DNA of 64,000 nucleotides from Berberis thunbergii (Eukaryota; Streptophyta; Magnoliopsida; Ranunculales; Berberidaceae). The first letter of the stretch is position 1. Each line of letters starts with the position of its first letter. The notes beneath the pieces are model-generated. The model was given only the letters and a program-made list of their open reading frames with translations, was not told the origin of the DNA and searched no databases. Position numbers and translations under genes: made by a program. Location: assembly GCA_003290165.1 (NCBI GenBank), contig QNQO01000219.1:992001-1056000 (forward strand). The letters are read 5' to 3'. Shown piece after piece: positions 46,402 to 58,380 of this stretch.

Positions 46402-47136
46402 AATATCATCAATGAAAATGACAACAATTTATCAAGATACGGACAAAAAATACGGTTCATCAAATCCATAAAGAAAGCAGGAGCATTGGTCAATCCAAAT
46501 GGCATGACCGGAAATTCATATAACCCATACCGAGTCCAAAACGCCGTCAGAGGTATGCTTTGCTCTTCAACACCCATCTGATGGTACCCAGTCCTCAAAT
46601 CCAACTGTGAAAATACAACCGCCCCTTTCAACTGATCTAACAAATCATCTATCCGCGGAAGAGGGTACTTATTTTTTATTGTCACCTTATTTAGTTCTCT
46701 ATAGTCGACACACATCCTCAAAGTACCATCCTTCTTAGAAACAAAAATAGCAGGCACACCCCATGGAGAATTACTTGGTCGTATAAACCTAAATATACAC
46801 ACCTTAAAGGATTAACCATAAAGTTACTCACAAATAAGCACATATATGTAACTGTTATAAAAACATACGAGAAAAATTTTCTTACCCCTTCTGGAGTAAT
46901 TCCTCCAGTTGGACTTTCATCTCATCCAACTGCTTAGGAGCTAATCGGTATGCATTTTTTGAAATCGGTGATGCCTCTGGCAACAAGTCAATTCGAAATT
47001 CGACTTCTCTCTTAGGTGGTAAACCAGGAATCTCTAGGAATACATCTACATAATTCTTCACCACCGCAACCACGCTAATATCTTTATCTGGTATATCCAT
47101 AGAGTATAGAGTGATCGTCATTGTGGAATCCCACAA
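46359..47136 (-). pseudogene. Chromovirus reverse transcriptase N-terminal half with intron-like insert
   Basis: 47136-46886 reads VEFRIDLLPEASPISKNAYR and LAPKQLDEMKVQLEELLQK; after a 97-nt insert the frame resumes at 46788 with [52 protein letters not shown] and [19 protein letters not shown] one-base loss near 46430 shifts the frame just before the catalytic FIDD. Removing the insert restores the family junction QKGFIRPS exactly. Confidence 0.88.
46789..46885 (-). other. 97-nt intron-like insert in chromovirus pol
   Basis: On the minus strand it begins GTAAGAAA and ends ATATTTAG, is AT-rich, and contains in-frame stops. Splicing at these sites would rejoin G-F-I-R in frame. Length and composition fit a plant intron. 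Its 3' end shares AATATACACACCTTAAA (plus strand) with the sequence just inside the left LTR at 44039-44056. Confidence 0.6.
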
Positions 47137-47299
47137 AGTTCACAAACATGACTAACTCACGACAACCCTGGTGTATCTATCAAAATGGTCCATGCAGCAC
47201 AATCTATGGTAACATAGTTTTTACCCAACCAATCCATCCCAAGGATCATCATCATCATCATCATCAAAGCCCACCATCCGCAAGGATAACATGAAAATT

Positions 47300-47539
47300 C
47301 TACATCCCAAGGATAACATGAAAATTCTCAAAATTAATGACTATCAAATCCGCAACAAGTTTTCGACCCATTAAAGAGATCTCAAAATTTCTACATTGCT
47401 CAATTAATGTGACAGTGCCTCCTATGGGTGTCTCAACACATAAAGGTTTGATAAGTGGCATAGTTTTAAGATTTTCTTTTTCTACCATCCGTCGAGAAAT
47501 AAAATAATGGGAAGCACCAGAATCAAATAATACTCGCAA
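47300..47539 (-). pseudogene. Chromovirus aspartic protease
   Basis: MRVLFDSGASHYFISRRMVE carries the catalytic DSGAS, followed by LCVETPIGGTV and ISLMGRKLVADLIVINFENF, then VILGM, the usual end of the domain. It runs in a separate frame from the gag zinc knuckle. Confidence 0.9.
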
Positions 47540-47639
47540 GGGAAACTGAGTGGTGATGGTATCTTCAACATTCTCTTGCCCTTGTAGAACCGCAAATGCA
47601 CGTGCTGGAGCTGGTGGGGCCTGCCTACCGTGTGGAGCA

Positions 47640-48769
47640 CCTCGCCAACTGGGACAATCATGAATGAGATGCCCTGGTCAGTTACATTTGTAGCATAACC
47701 TATCAGTGGGAGCCTGCCCTCGTGGTGCTGCAGGTACCTGAGGTCGAGGATCATATGGTCGAGGTTGTTGATATGGGCCTTGTGGGCCCTGATTCTGAAA
47801 TGTCGGTATATGCCACTGCTTCCCTTGGGGCCTGAAGCCACCCTGTGACTTGAAACCTCCCTGGGACTCAATTCCTCCCTGGGGCCACTGATGAAAGTGA
47901 CCTCTAGATTGGGACCTCGACTGATATTGAAATTCAGGTCCTCGCTGATTATGATCGTAAGACTTATACCTATTCTGATCTCGTTTCCTAGATGAACGCG
48001 AGTTTCTAGACGACTCACCTCCCCTGCTCTTCTCTCTAGCCTCTCGAAAAGCAGCGTCTTGCTCTTTAAACTTGAAAGCTAAGTCTAAAACTCTGTCAAA
48101 TGGTTCTTTATCAAAGGGTAAAAGTGACTTTGACAGATAATGACCCAAACCTCTGATAAACTTCTGATTCTTCTTGGCAGTGGTATCAACCAAGTACGGA
48201 GCATACCGAGTCAACTCGTTGAATTTTGTCACATACTGGGTCACTGACTTTGTACCTTGCGTCAAACTAAAGAACTTTGCAACTAGCTGAGATTTCACAG
48301 CTTCAGGTACAAACAGACAGTCAAATTTGGACTTGAAAGTCTCCCAAGTCATAACAATCATATCCATGCTCTCCTCCACAGAATCCCACCAATACCTGGC
48401 ATTACCATCCAAGTTATGAGCAGCTAATTCTTGTTTTTGTACCTCAATCATCTACATCTGATTGAATACGGTTTCACACTTGCGAATCCTCTTCTCAGCT
48501 GCAATAGGGCCAGTCTCTCCATTAAACCTCTGACCGCCTAGGTTCCCAAACTCCTTATTTCTCTTGGCAAACGGGTCACCATGACTATCCTGATGGTTGT
48601 TCTGCACAACCTGCAAAAGTTGAGTCATCATGGCTCCCACGTCTACCTGAACCAAGTTAGGACCCCCTCCCTGATCATTCGAACCGTTTGGGCCATTAGT
48701 GTTATTTCGCCCGTTATCACCATTCTGTTCATTGGCCCCATTCGATTGAGTGTTCGCCATTACCTTCAA
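47640..48769 (-). pseudogene. Chromovirus gag
   Basis: An asparagine- and glycine-rich N-terminus (48769-48452) is followed after a stop by the gag domain (48451-47678): ARYWWDSVEESMDMIVMTWE, FKSKFDCLFVPEAVKSQLVA and KFFSLTQGTKSVTQYVTKFN. A glycine/glutamine-rich linker leads to a CCHC zinc knuckle, CYKCN then a TGA codon, then PGHLIHDC. The stop within the knuckle and the one near 48452 break the protein. Confidence 0.88.
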
Positions 48770-48874
48770 GCGAAAATAAATAACTATTAATACTTAATAA
48801 TCCAAACGTTCATAATCCCATTTCCACACTTCCGAGGATCACCTGGACCTACCCTAGATCTAGGCTAACCAAAT

Positions 48875-48886
48875 GCTCTGATACCA
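48875..48886 (-). other. Chromovirus primer binding site (initiator tRNA-Met)
   Basis: TGGTATCAGAGC on the minus strand, four bases from the end of the 5' LTR. Confidence 0.92.
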
Positions 48887-48890
48887 AAAA

Positions 48891-50797
48891 TGTCACGCCC
48901 CGATTTTTGAACAACATAATAAATAGATTGTCCAAAAAAACCATGGCATGACAGGAACACATTAAATGGTACAATCATAAGGTAGAAAACAATTAATAAG
49001 CTTCCTCAATATTCTTCCTCTAAAAATGAGGTCCACAACAAATAAATGAAAATTTCAATAATAAATTCCCCAAATAAATATCTGACAAAACTGAGCATTT
49101 ATATCTAAATCCTACATCTGATTACCTAGGAATAATAATAAAAATCTAAAAAGAATAAAATGTGTTGACTCCTCAGCTATCGCCACGCAGTTACTATCAT
49201 TCCTTACGCTCCAATTAACCCTGATGGTTCTCTGGGGCTACGCTCATTAAGAACGTACCCAAATTTGTAAAACAATACAAAATCTGGGTCAGTATAATAA
49301 TACTAGTGTGAGCAAACCTATAAATCAAGACAATTAAATATAAAATGACAAAATGCAAATTTCACCTTAAGAAAGACAGGTAGTTCTCATTCGAGATTCG
49401 AATGAGCTGTTAGTTTCTTCCCTAAAGGCTAGCCTAGTACAAGCTAAAATAATCTATACACAATTTCATGGCAGGCTCAATTCAATGATTTTATTTAATT
49501 ATTTATTTTTGTTTTCTAATTCTTGTCTTCTTTTTCACAATCGCACTCTCCTCCTGTGTCGAACACACCTCACCCAAGTGTGTCTCCCTTGCCATCGAAG
49601 CCACTCAGAGCGTAGATGACTCAAGTGGGGTGCCACCTTGAGTGTCATGTCATCTCACCTGAAGTTTGATCACTGGCAAGTATTCTTCCTAAATCTACAC
49701 GTACAACCGAACTCACATGGAACGGTGCACCGATATGCAAGCAAGTCTGCATACCCATAATAATATCACATGTATACAAACAAGTCTATATACAAAAGTT
49801 TCTTTTCTTTTCACATTTTTTTTCGGAGTTGTGGAAAAGAACATTTACCAAGTATTTTATTTGAGCCATTATTTTTCCAAATCAATTAACATCACATCAC
49901 ATTCCCCCTACAAGAACCATATACATAAAACATTACCAAGGTGATATTCACAACATGACATCATGACCACCGTTATATTCACAACACGACATCATGACCA
50001 CGGTTATATTCACAACCTGACATCATGACAACAACTATATTAACATGACCCGTGTTTTATGCTTTATGTATGAAATGGCATTTTTTTTTCCACATGACAA
50101 TCAATAACTGTAGATGTCAACCACATGACCATGACCATCAAATAAAGAAAAACTAAAACTAAAACTAAAGATAACTAAAACTGTAGATGAATAAATTAGA
50201 AAACTAAAACTAAAACTGTAGATGTAGATGTCAACCACCATGTAAATGTCAACCATGATATAAATGTCAATCAAAAAAAGCAAACTGCGAATTGAATAAA
50301 GAAAATTGTAAACTGACACTGTAGATGTCAATCAAACAAAAAAAACTAAAACTGTAGCCCATACACATAAAAAAAAAAAAAAAATGTCAGACGTCAGTTC
50401 GCCAAACACTGAAATTAATACACACAAAAAAAGAAAATTGAAAACTTGAAAGGAAACCCCTCTCCCATCCTTTATCTCTTCCAAACGTCACCTCATACAC
50501 AATATGCCTAATCAATCATAGTACATAAAAAAAACTTAACAAGGATAGAGTTGTACTCACTGATTTTTGCAAGAATCTAAGGTTTCACTTTCCAAGCGCC
50601 TTTCACCATTTTGTGTGTGCAAAGAGGAAAAAAAAAACTAGAGTTTCTTTTTAAATAAAAATTTAGGTATTCATTAGCTAAACACACCCATCCCTTATCT
50701 CTTACCCACCACCAGCCTAAACCTAAGTTTGAAATTAAAAATCATAAACTATTATTACTTGTAAGTATATTGGTAAGTGAATTGGGTGGGTATTACA
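48891..50797 (-). repeat. Chromovirus right LTR (5' LTR)
   Basis: 1907 bp, the partner of 42068-44039. It includes the same 31-bp minisatellite (49945-50040) and the AAAACTAAAACTGTAGATG repeats. Confidence 0.93.
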
Positions 50798-52213
50798 CAG
50801 TTGTTTTTGACACCACATGCCTAACAAATAAGTATGAGATGTCATTTGCTCCTTTTGTTGGGGTGAATCATCACGGTTAGTCAATTCTTTTGGGATGTGG
50901 ATTGATATGTGGTGAGACCATTGAACAATTTGTTTGATTTTTCCAAACTTGGCTTGTGTGTATGAATGGCAATGCTCCGACGACTATAATCAGTGATCAA
51001 GGTAGGGTAATTAAGAGGGTTATTGAAATTGTATTTCCCAACACACGACATAGATGGTGCTTGTGGCATATTATGAAAAAGTTTCCTGAAATGTTGCCCG
51101 GTTGCAATCAATATGAGGCAATCAAGTTTGCAATGCAAAGAGCAGTTTACGATTCCCTGTCTCATGAAGAGTTTGAAGTAAATTGGCATAGTTTCATTGA
51201 GAAATATTGTCAGCAAGAAAATGATTGGTTGAGAGGATTATATCTTGAAAGAATGAGTTGGGTGCCAACATATCAAAGATGTACTTTTGGTGCGGGGATG
51301 TCTTCAACTCAAAGGAGTGAAAGCATGAATGCTTTTTTTGATGGTTATGTAAATTCGAAAACCACTTTGAAGCAATTCGTAGAACAATATGAGAATGCAC
51401 TACGAAGTAAGGTTCATGAACGATTCCTTGCATTACTCCTTATGCAATATAAAAAACTTTTCAAATTGCCTACACTCAAATAAATTTAAGAAGCTCCAAG
51501 AAGAGATATCTGGGAATATATGTTGTAAAATGCATAGTGAAGTTATAGATGAGAGTGGCTTTGAGGTATACAATGTTAGACAAGACTTGGTGATAGGAGA
51601 TAGACAACGCTCAACCAATTTTATAGTATATTTTAACGTTCCGACTTCAATATCAAGTGTAATTGCCAATTGTTTGAGTTCAAGGGGATCTTATGCAAAC
51701 ATGTATTGAAAGTCTTTGAAAGAGATATTCATGTTTTACCAAATAAATATGTTCTTCGAAGGTGGAGAAAAGATATGAAGAGGGCTCATACAAAGGTTAA
51801 GATTGTTTATTCAGATTGGGGAATGAAGCCTGAAAATCAACAGTTTGACAAGATGTGCAGTGCCTTCTATGAAATGGCTGACTACGCCGCTGAGGATGAA
51901 AAGAAGACATGCCAAGTTTAAGAATGGATCACTGTGAAAATGGAGCAACTTAAAACTAATGATGGTGATGAGCGTGTTGATTCAGATGGGACATTTGGAA
52001 TTTGGCTCCAATACTACCAGTTCTGGGATCAACATTCATAGTCCATTACCAGTTCGTAGCAAAGGCCAACGCTCTAATTCAAGGATGCAATCCACCGTTG
52101 ATAAAGTTTGTAAAAAAATACAATGGAAAAAAAACGAGCAAATAAAGAGCAGGCCATTGAGAAGAATGTGGTATGTTTTGCAATATGTGTTTCATGAATA
52201 TTTAATTTCTTAA

Positions 52214-52791
52214 GTCTAGAATATTAAATTTTATGTAGACATGTCATTTGTAGGGTTGACCCCAAATTGGAATTGAAGGTTCAGAATATATGACACCTCA
52301 TTCATTAAATCCAAATACACATGTTTGTTTTTAATATATTTACAGACGCATAACTATCACTTATGATTGTTCACTTATGATTTGTATATTTGTCAACTTG
52401 AAGGATGAAACATTGGGGTCACAATCTGGTATTCCAATCCAAGGAATTGATCATTTTTATTCGTTGCTCTCACAGGTGTATAAACAAAGGGGTCACACTA
52501 TTTCGTAATACTTATTTTATTTTTGCAGTGCAATTCTTTATTATTTATTTATTTTTGCAGCCACTAGCTTCAAACAATGACATGGAGTTGACAGACTATA
52601 AGTTGTTGTGAATTCAAATGTTGCAAATCAATGGCAGTCACTGTAAGTTTTTAAAAATAAATATTTCAGTCCCATCATGTTAGATCACACATTTTTTTAG
52701 TTCATACATGTTGCAGATACACGGGCAGTTACTAGTTGAATGCGCAAAATAGTGGTGGGAGATCATTAATAAAAAATCTCCAATCTTTACA
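52214..52791 (+). other. Probable 3' end of the FRS pseudogene and unique DNA
   Basis: A short open piece (KDETLGSQSGIPIQGIDHFY) at about 52404-52475 may be a last FRS exon. No other feature is supported before the next transposon. Confidence 0.35.
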
Positions 52792-52850
52792 GGGGGGTAT
52801 TCAATCATGGATTTTAATAGAGTCTGAAAGACTTTAAATCTAATGGATTT
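52792..52850 (+). repeat. Left terminal inverted repeat of the Pack-type element
   Basis: Pairs with 58577-58623. The following 120 bp hold several GGATTTTAATGGATTTT-type words, matching AATCC-rich words in the right subterminal region. Confidence 0.85.
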
Positions 52851-55272
52851 TAAAATATTTCAAAGGAGTTTACAGAATCCACTGGATTTTAATGGATTTT
52901 AAGTGACTGGATTTTGTGGAATTTGCAGAATCCACTGGATTTTTATTATTGGATTTTCTGAATTTTATAAAGGATTGTTATGGATTTCTATTGATTCTTA
53001 TAAATTTCTGTAAATTCTTATGAATATGCTATTAATCATAGGAAGTTATGAAATAATGTCACCTACATTGTCATCCATATCAACACAAATCATAAAACAT
53101 CCCTCAAATATCAATAAAACAATCGTTTGTATGCTACGTGAATTTTATTTCAAATTAAAAAAATCCAAGGGAACAACGATCCTTGGGCTTTTACGAGGGA
53201 CATAATCAACACTTTATTAATAGTAATTATTGTGTTACTTGTACTATTTTTTTCAGAGTTGGTATAAATGTCGGAGCAACAATTTTCATATTGTATGGTG
53301 TTTTTTTTTTTTTTCAGTTATAAACTTCAATTGTTTAATCATAGTTTTTATTTGTCAATCAATATTGCTAATTACATGTTACTATCATGTCATAATACAT
53401 ACTCCTAATATGTATAAACATTGGAATCTTTGAAACTCATGGCAGAAAAGTTGTCACATAATCATGTCTCAATTGTACAAGAGATTGATTCATTCACAGA
53501 AATTCAACACTAACATTGGATATGAACTGCTTTCTCGGACCTGCAAGTTTTCTCATATCTATAAACAATGCCCTTTAGCATCCAGGCCAGCTACCAATAT
53601 CGAAACATTCACAGAAAACCACTTAGGAAAATAAACCTCTTTGATGACACAACAAAGAAAGTTTTAATTGATTATCAACTACAGAAGTCAGGTCCAATTC
53701 TGGTTTAAGAGAAAATTCAGGTCACAGAAAATTCTAGTAGCAGTCACTATAAACATACATACACATTGATCATGATTACAAAAAAGGGCTCTAAAATCTA
53801 TAAACAATGCCCTTAAGCATGGATACAAAAAAACACATTTGTGTTAGGATTCTGAAGCCATTTGCCACTAGTCTGACCATCAGGATTCTTTGTGAATACA
53901 GCGCATACATAAGAGTTGGGTTTGTCCAGGGACAGTTACAATGTGATGCCTACCAAATGCTTCATTAGTAGAAGAATCATCAGAAAAATGAATCCCATGA
54001 CAAAGGGGGACCAAGAAAACTACAAAACAAAATCACAATAAAATGGTTAGAGAGAGCCAATGTGTTCCTTAAATGATTTGAAATAATATGGGCAACACAC
54101 ACCAACATTTTTGTTTATGGGATTGAGCCATTTACAGTAAGCCTTTAAATTTCATGTTATCAAGTGATTGATGCGCATAGTGTTGGATGAGTATGCATCA
54201 TATTATAGCAAAATGATCACAGGATGCATCGTATTATAACAAAATGCTCATATAATAAATTCAACAAAGCCCTTTCGGTGGTTTGGGACCACACAAAATA
54301 TCCCATTACCTGCCTTAAAGATATGTTTACCTCAAACTGCTGTTTTAGGCACATAATGCCTCTCTGCCAAACACTGAAGATTCATAGCAACAAATGGGTT
54401 GTATTGGATTATATGTAAAGGCTATTCGAGAGGCCTCACTCTCCTGAGAGCATCTGCCTGACTACACTGGTTTGTACATACATGTACTCCCATAAAATTT
54501 CTTTTACACTTGTCTTAGAGCTTGTTTCAAACCCATGCAACCTCTTTTTTAGCTTGCGTATCCCTCAGACAAGTACCTCTTGAACAAGGTGTGGGAGCAA
54601 TAGTGACCATGGTGAAGAAGAGAAGGTTACGATGGCGAAGAAGAGAAGGTTGAGTTAGAGGAACAGAGAAGCTGAAACAGAGTTCTTGGAATCATTTTTT
54701 CTTTTGTAATACAGAGTACTACCAGTGATAGAAAGGCTTCTGACTATGTAAAGACAGTGTGAGGTTGTTAGAGTGATGTGGTTACTTATAACAATAAAAA
54801 CTTTTACAACTTTATACTAAGCTAGTATAGAATGAACTAGTCAGGCTTGTCTTGTCAAGAGATAGTTGCCTAGACAAAGAAATTAAGATCATCTGCATAT
54901 ATGTAGGGTGCAGATTCCTTAAACCAACAAGAATTTCACAATAAGGCTAAAACCCAACTCGGGCATCCCCTACTTTTTATACAGCAACATATAGTTCCCT
55001 TTCTTATGGACTAGGGACATAATCTCTACACCATACGGCAGACGATTGAGACTCAAGACATAAATTGACGAGTGGTGGAACCAATGGCAAGAGTTTTCAA
55101 ATCTCACAAATTCTTAAAGAACAAGCACAAGTTTTCACCAAATCAAACTGATTTTCGTTCCGATATCCCAGTTTCCATACAAACAACATAAACTTAGCAG
55201 TTATGAGTATTGAATGGCATTATGACAGTTGAAAGTCTAATTTTCCCTTCCTAAAAAGTAAATCATTTTGGA
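52851..55272. other. Left interior of the Pack-type element; no gene recognised
   Basis: Subterminal GGATTTT repeats fill the first 130 bp. The rest is AT-rich; conserved-looking short pieces on the minus strand (for example near 53860-53940) could be captured exons but cannot be identified. Confidence 0.4.
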
Positions 55273-55329
55273 TTAAATAATAAATAAGGCAGTTATAATA
55301 TATAGATCTAGATCAGAGATGATAAAGTA

Positions 55330-55640
55330 AAAAAGAAAACTTAGCACAATTTTATCCATGGTGCGAAGAATATATTGCTCATCGGATAACATATCCTCAT
55401 TTGAGAATTTGCTCACATTTACATAATCAGACAAAGGCAGCTTGTAGATAGCCTTTGTTGCATGAGTTATAAAACCACGCCCTTTGAAAGTAGTCTGCAT
55501 AGCATATAAGAGTTCCACACTATGTATCACTTTATTGTCAAGGTGACTGCATGTAATGCTCAAAAGGAAGTCACATACCTTCTCCAGCATATAAGGAAGT
55601 GAGGCCACATGATCCAAGTGAAAGCTGCAAAAAAAGACAT
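55330..55640 (-). pseudogene. Captured exon of unknown origin
   Basis: On the minus strand an acceptor (TTTTTTGCAG) at about 55630 precedes an open frame: [40 protein letters not shown], then [20 protein letters not shown] and YILRTMDKI. Its composition is that of a real helical protein, but I do not recognise the family. It lies directly 3' of the glutamate synthase fragment on the same strand. Confidence 0.4.
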
Positions 55641-55879
55641 TTTAGTAATGCATGACTGGCCTTCTTTACTCCCAAAAGTTTGTTTAAAACGGGCAGCAGC
55701 TTGGGTATTTGACAGGAAGTAGTAAAGGTTACCATCTGAAGACGAAGATCTAACTGTTCTTACAACTCTTTCTGAGGCAGCAAAGTAACTTCTTTGTAAT
55801 GTATATTCTACCCCTCAATCATTCAGAGCAACTTGTTTCCAGTGTATATTAAATCTTTCAACCAATTTGTAACATATAT

Positions 55880-57292
55880 TTATGCAGACTGAAAGGACAC
55901 TTGTCCAATAGATGTTCTCGTAAACTCTATACAAGCTTCTGGTGTGTCTTCTTCACTTGGTGGCACCAACTGCCAAAAGAGAGGTAGGTATCTTTCCCAT
56001 TCATTCAGAATAACAGAGCCTCTGTCACTCCCGGTTTTCTCCTTTGAAAGGTGAAACACATACTTGATTAAGTTCTTGTAAATTTCAATTGAAACAATGA
56101 AATATCGATATATGTATGTGTGTCTGTTTAAGAACATCTGAGTTTGTGTCCTTACAACGTGAGCTTCTATAAGGCTCTTCAGCTGTATTTGCCCCGCAGG
56201 CGCAACCACTCGCTGAATCTTCACAATTTCCATGTTTATCTGCTTTCAGTTTACAAGGTTAGGGAGAACACTTCAACCAATAGAAGGTAAATAAATGATA
56301 AAGATAAGAAATTCCAACCATGAAGCAAAAGGCTAGAAGAAGAAAGCCAAGATTTAACAAGAAGATCTTTATTCCTCTGTCATATGTTCATAGCATCAAT
56401 CACTTAATAGCCATAGTCATGAGGAGTATCAAGTCTTACAAACCTTTGGGATGAGTGTGTCATCTTCGTCAAGAATGTAAGCCAAACCACCAGTCATTCC
56501 AGCAGCTACGTTTCTGCCAACTCTGTTTAAGAGATCCAAAAGGCCTTAAACATCATCTAATCCATTCGTTTAAATTTCTAAACCCTGAAAAGAGAGTCCA
56601 TAGAGACTGATACACACTTCCCAAGTATCACAATGCAACCTCCAGTCATGTACTCACAACAATGGTCTCCAGTTCCCTCAACCACAGCCTAAGCAAGAGA
56701 GTTCCTCACAGCAAACCGTTCTCCAGCTTTGCCTCTGACAAAAATTTGACCACCTGTGGCGCCATATAGGCAGGTATTCCCATTGTCAATGGGAGTTACA
56801 ACCAATTCACCTCCAGCCATACCCTAGCAGTGTAAATTTTTCCAATGTTAATAAAATAGAATATAATTTCTTGACTGTTTAAGACTATAGAAAAAAGAAA
56901 TAAAACCAGCATTCAAAATCACAAACCTTTCCTACATAGTCATTAGCCTCTCCAATCAGCCGAATGTTCATTCCAGGAGTCAGGAAACATGCAAACGACT
57001 GGCCAGCACTTTCTGTAAACCTGGACAATCCAAATATAATGTCTTTAGGCAACTTTTTTCCTTGTCTATAATATGCAAGACCCCCATTCAACAATAAAAT
57101 AAAATTTGAAATACGAATACTAATGTTCTTATCCATACGTTATATTCAACTGTCCTGCAAACCCTGTGTCTCCATATTTCTTGGCTATCACTCCTGCTAT
57201 GCGTCCACAAACAGCACGGTCAATGTTGTACATCTTTATGGCTTTACTAATAACTTTTTCATTCTCAATTGCATCAGAGAGCTTCAGCTGGA
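55880..57292 (-). pseudogene. Ferredoxin-dependent glutamate synthase (Fd-GOGAT), C-terminal exons only
   Basis: The intact plastid enzyme makes glutamate from glutamine and 2-oxoglutarate. Six exon pieces on the minus strand give its C-terminal GXGXG domain in order: 57292-57139 ([20 protein letters not shown]), 57020-56927 ([20 protein letters not shown]), 56823-56617 ([30 protein letters not shown]), 56522-56444 ([20 protein letters not shown]), 56238-56152 ([17 protein letters not shown]) and 56043-55880 ([20 protein letters not shown], ending in the native-type stop). Introns are kept. An amber codon replaces E in LAEAVVEG, and about 14 residues are missing before [11 protein letters not shown]. 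The catalytic amidotransferase and FMN/Fe-S parts are absent, so it is a fragment of roughly 300 of the usual ~1600 residues. Confidence 0.92.
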
Positions 57293-57539
57293 AGAGGAAT
57301 TTGTCCACATGCATCAAAATGTCATAAATCAGCTAGAAGTAATTATAGAAATGTGAGGTTCAATGTTCTCAGATCCAAATACTCCACAAGATTATGCATG
57401 CTGCTATAAGACATAGTAATCCTTGTTTACAAACCATTTGAGCAGGAGAAAATTTTACGCTAATATTAATTCAAAAAAATTAAAAGCAGATAAACCCATA
57501 AAAAAGGTATATTAATTCAAAAAAATTTAAATAATTCAA

Positions 57540-57615
57540 GTTTCACCAACCTCTTGTTCAATGGCTTCACCTATCTGGCAAGCAGCTTGAACAACCCTTG
57601 CACATCCATGCTCCC
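57540..57615 (-). pseudogene. Captured short exon, origin unknown
   Basis: Minus-strand GACTGCAG acceptor, then GEHGCARVVQAACQIGEAIE, then a donor GAG/GTTGGT. It lies 5' of the glutamate synthase fragment. It does not match the part of that enzyme expected there, so it probably came from another gene. Confidence 0.4.
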
Positions 57616-57740
57616 CTGCAGTCATCACATAAGGCATCACAGTAATGACAGAAATGGAAATAACATTTATTGATCTTTTTCAAAAATAAACTTAGCTCTG
57701 TTCCAATCCTTTACTTTGCTTCCACTGCAATCAATTGAGA

Positions 57741-58380
57741 TTACTCAACAGGTAAAAATTGCAAATCAATCTCAACATCACCCACACTTATCTTCCTTCT
57801 ACTCCCCTCCTTCCTCCTCTTAACTTCAGGTAATACCCACCCATAATTACTTGTTTGTTGTTTTTGCAAATCAAGTGCAGCAGAAACAGTGGTGGTCAAG
57901 AAGCAAAAAGAAGACACCAATTCTTCAGCCCCAATTCTTCTACCTGCAAAAAAAAGCAAACAGTGGCTGTGAAGAAAACCCAACAGCTTCTTGTTCATGG
58001 CGGATTCTTGTTCATGGCTGATTCTTGTTCATGGCGGATTCTTGTGAAGCAAATCAGCTTCTTGTTCATGGCAGATTCTTGTTCATTGCTGAATCAAGAG
58101 CTGGTCATGAGGTGTTGAACCCAACAGCTTGATTGCTGTCTCGGATCCGTGGCCGAAAACGGAGATCTCTTTGAGGTAGAACATCATCATCTCTGTATCA
58201 TCGTCTTGCTATTCAATGGAAGAAATCCAAAAACCCTAGTTCTTGTTTCTTTATTTGTGTTCAAGAGCGTGAAAAAATCCAAAAGGTGGAGAGAAATTGA
58301 AATCCGAGGGTATGAGGTGGGATTTGGAAGGGACTTTGATATTTATATCTTTAACAAATAAATCCTTCAAAGTCCATCAA
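57741..58380. other. Right interior of the Pack-type element with small ORFs and a minisatellite
   Basis: An 85-residue minus-strand ORF (57998-57741) begins MNKKLLGFLHSHCLLFF and has no recognised domain. At 57985-58092, ATTCTTGTTCATGGCGG-type units of about 18 bp repeat five to six times. A 70-residue plus-strand ORF (58149-58361) is also unrecognised. Confidence 0.45.

Larger units (their letters stand above)
42068..50797 (-). mobile_element. Ty3/gypsy chromovirus (chromodomain-bearing), nested in the FRS gene
   Basis: LTRs 42068-44039 and 48891-50797 start TGTCACGCCCC and end ATTACA. The 5-bp target duplication CAGTT is at 42062-42066 (then one extra T) and 50798-50802; removing the element restores the FRS reading frame GEAVVFDTT. 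Minus-strand order is gag, protease, reverse transcriptase, RNase H, integrase and a chromodomain-like C-terminus, as in Tekay/Del-type chromoviruses. The primer site matches initiator tRNA-Met. LTRs are highly similar, so it is young, yet gag and pol contain a stop, a frameshift and a 97-nt intron-like insert. Confidence 0.95.
36781..52213 (+). pseudogene. FAR1/FHY3-family (FRS) gene, interrupted by two transposons
   Basis: FRS proteins are light-signalling transcription factors derived from Mutator-like transposases. A probable leader exon ends at a GT donor (36829/36830), and the next exon begins after TTTCAG at 37159 with the ATG at 37162. Piece 1 (37162-37400) has the start of the FAR1 zinc-finger domain. 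Piece 2 (41585-42067) completes it (TKCGCLAKVRD, VTLGHNHEPE) and runs to MDLDDKERLRNVFWVDAWNR. Piece 3 (50803-52213) holds the MULE transposase domain (FPNTRHRWCLWHIMKKFPEM), the SWIM zinc finger (CNCQLFEFKGILCKHVLKVF) and a C-terminal SPLPVRSKGQRSNS. Two in-frame stops (Q to TAG at 50878, W to TGA at about 50937) and at least two frameshifts near 51430 and 51660 add to the two insertions. Confidence 0.92.

Noticed and set aside
55880..57292. A functional glutamate synthase gene
   Set aside because: Only C-terminal exons are present, with an amber codon and a deletion, inside a TIR-bounded element.
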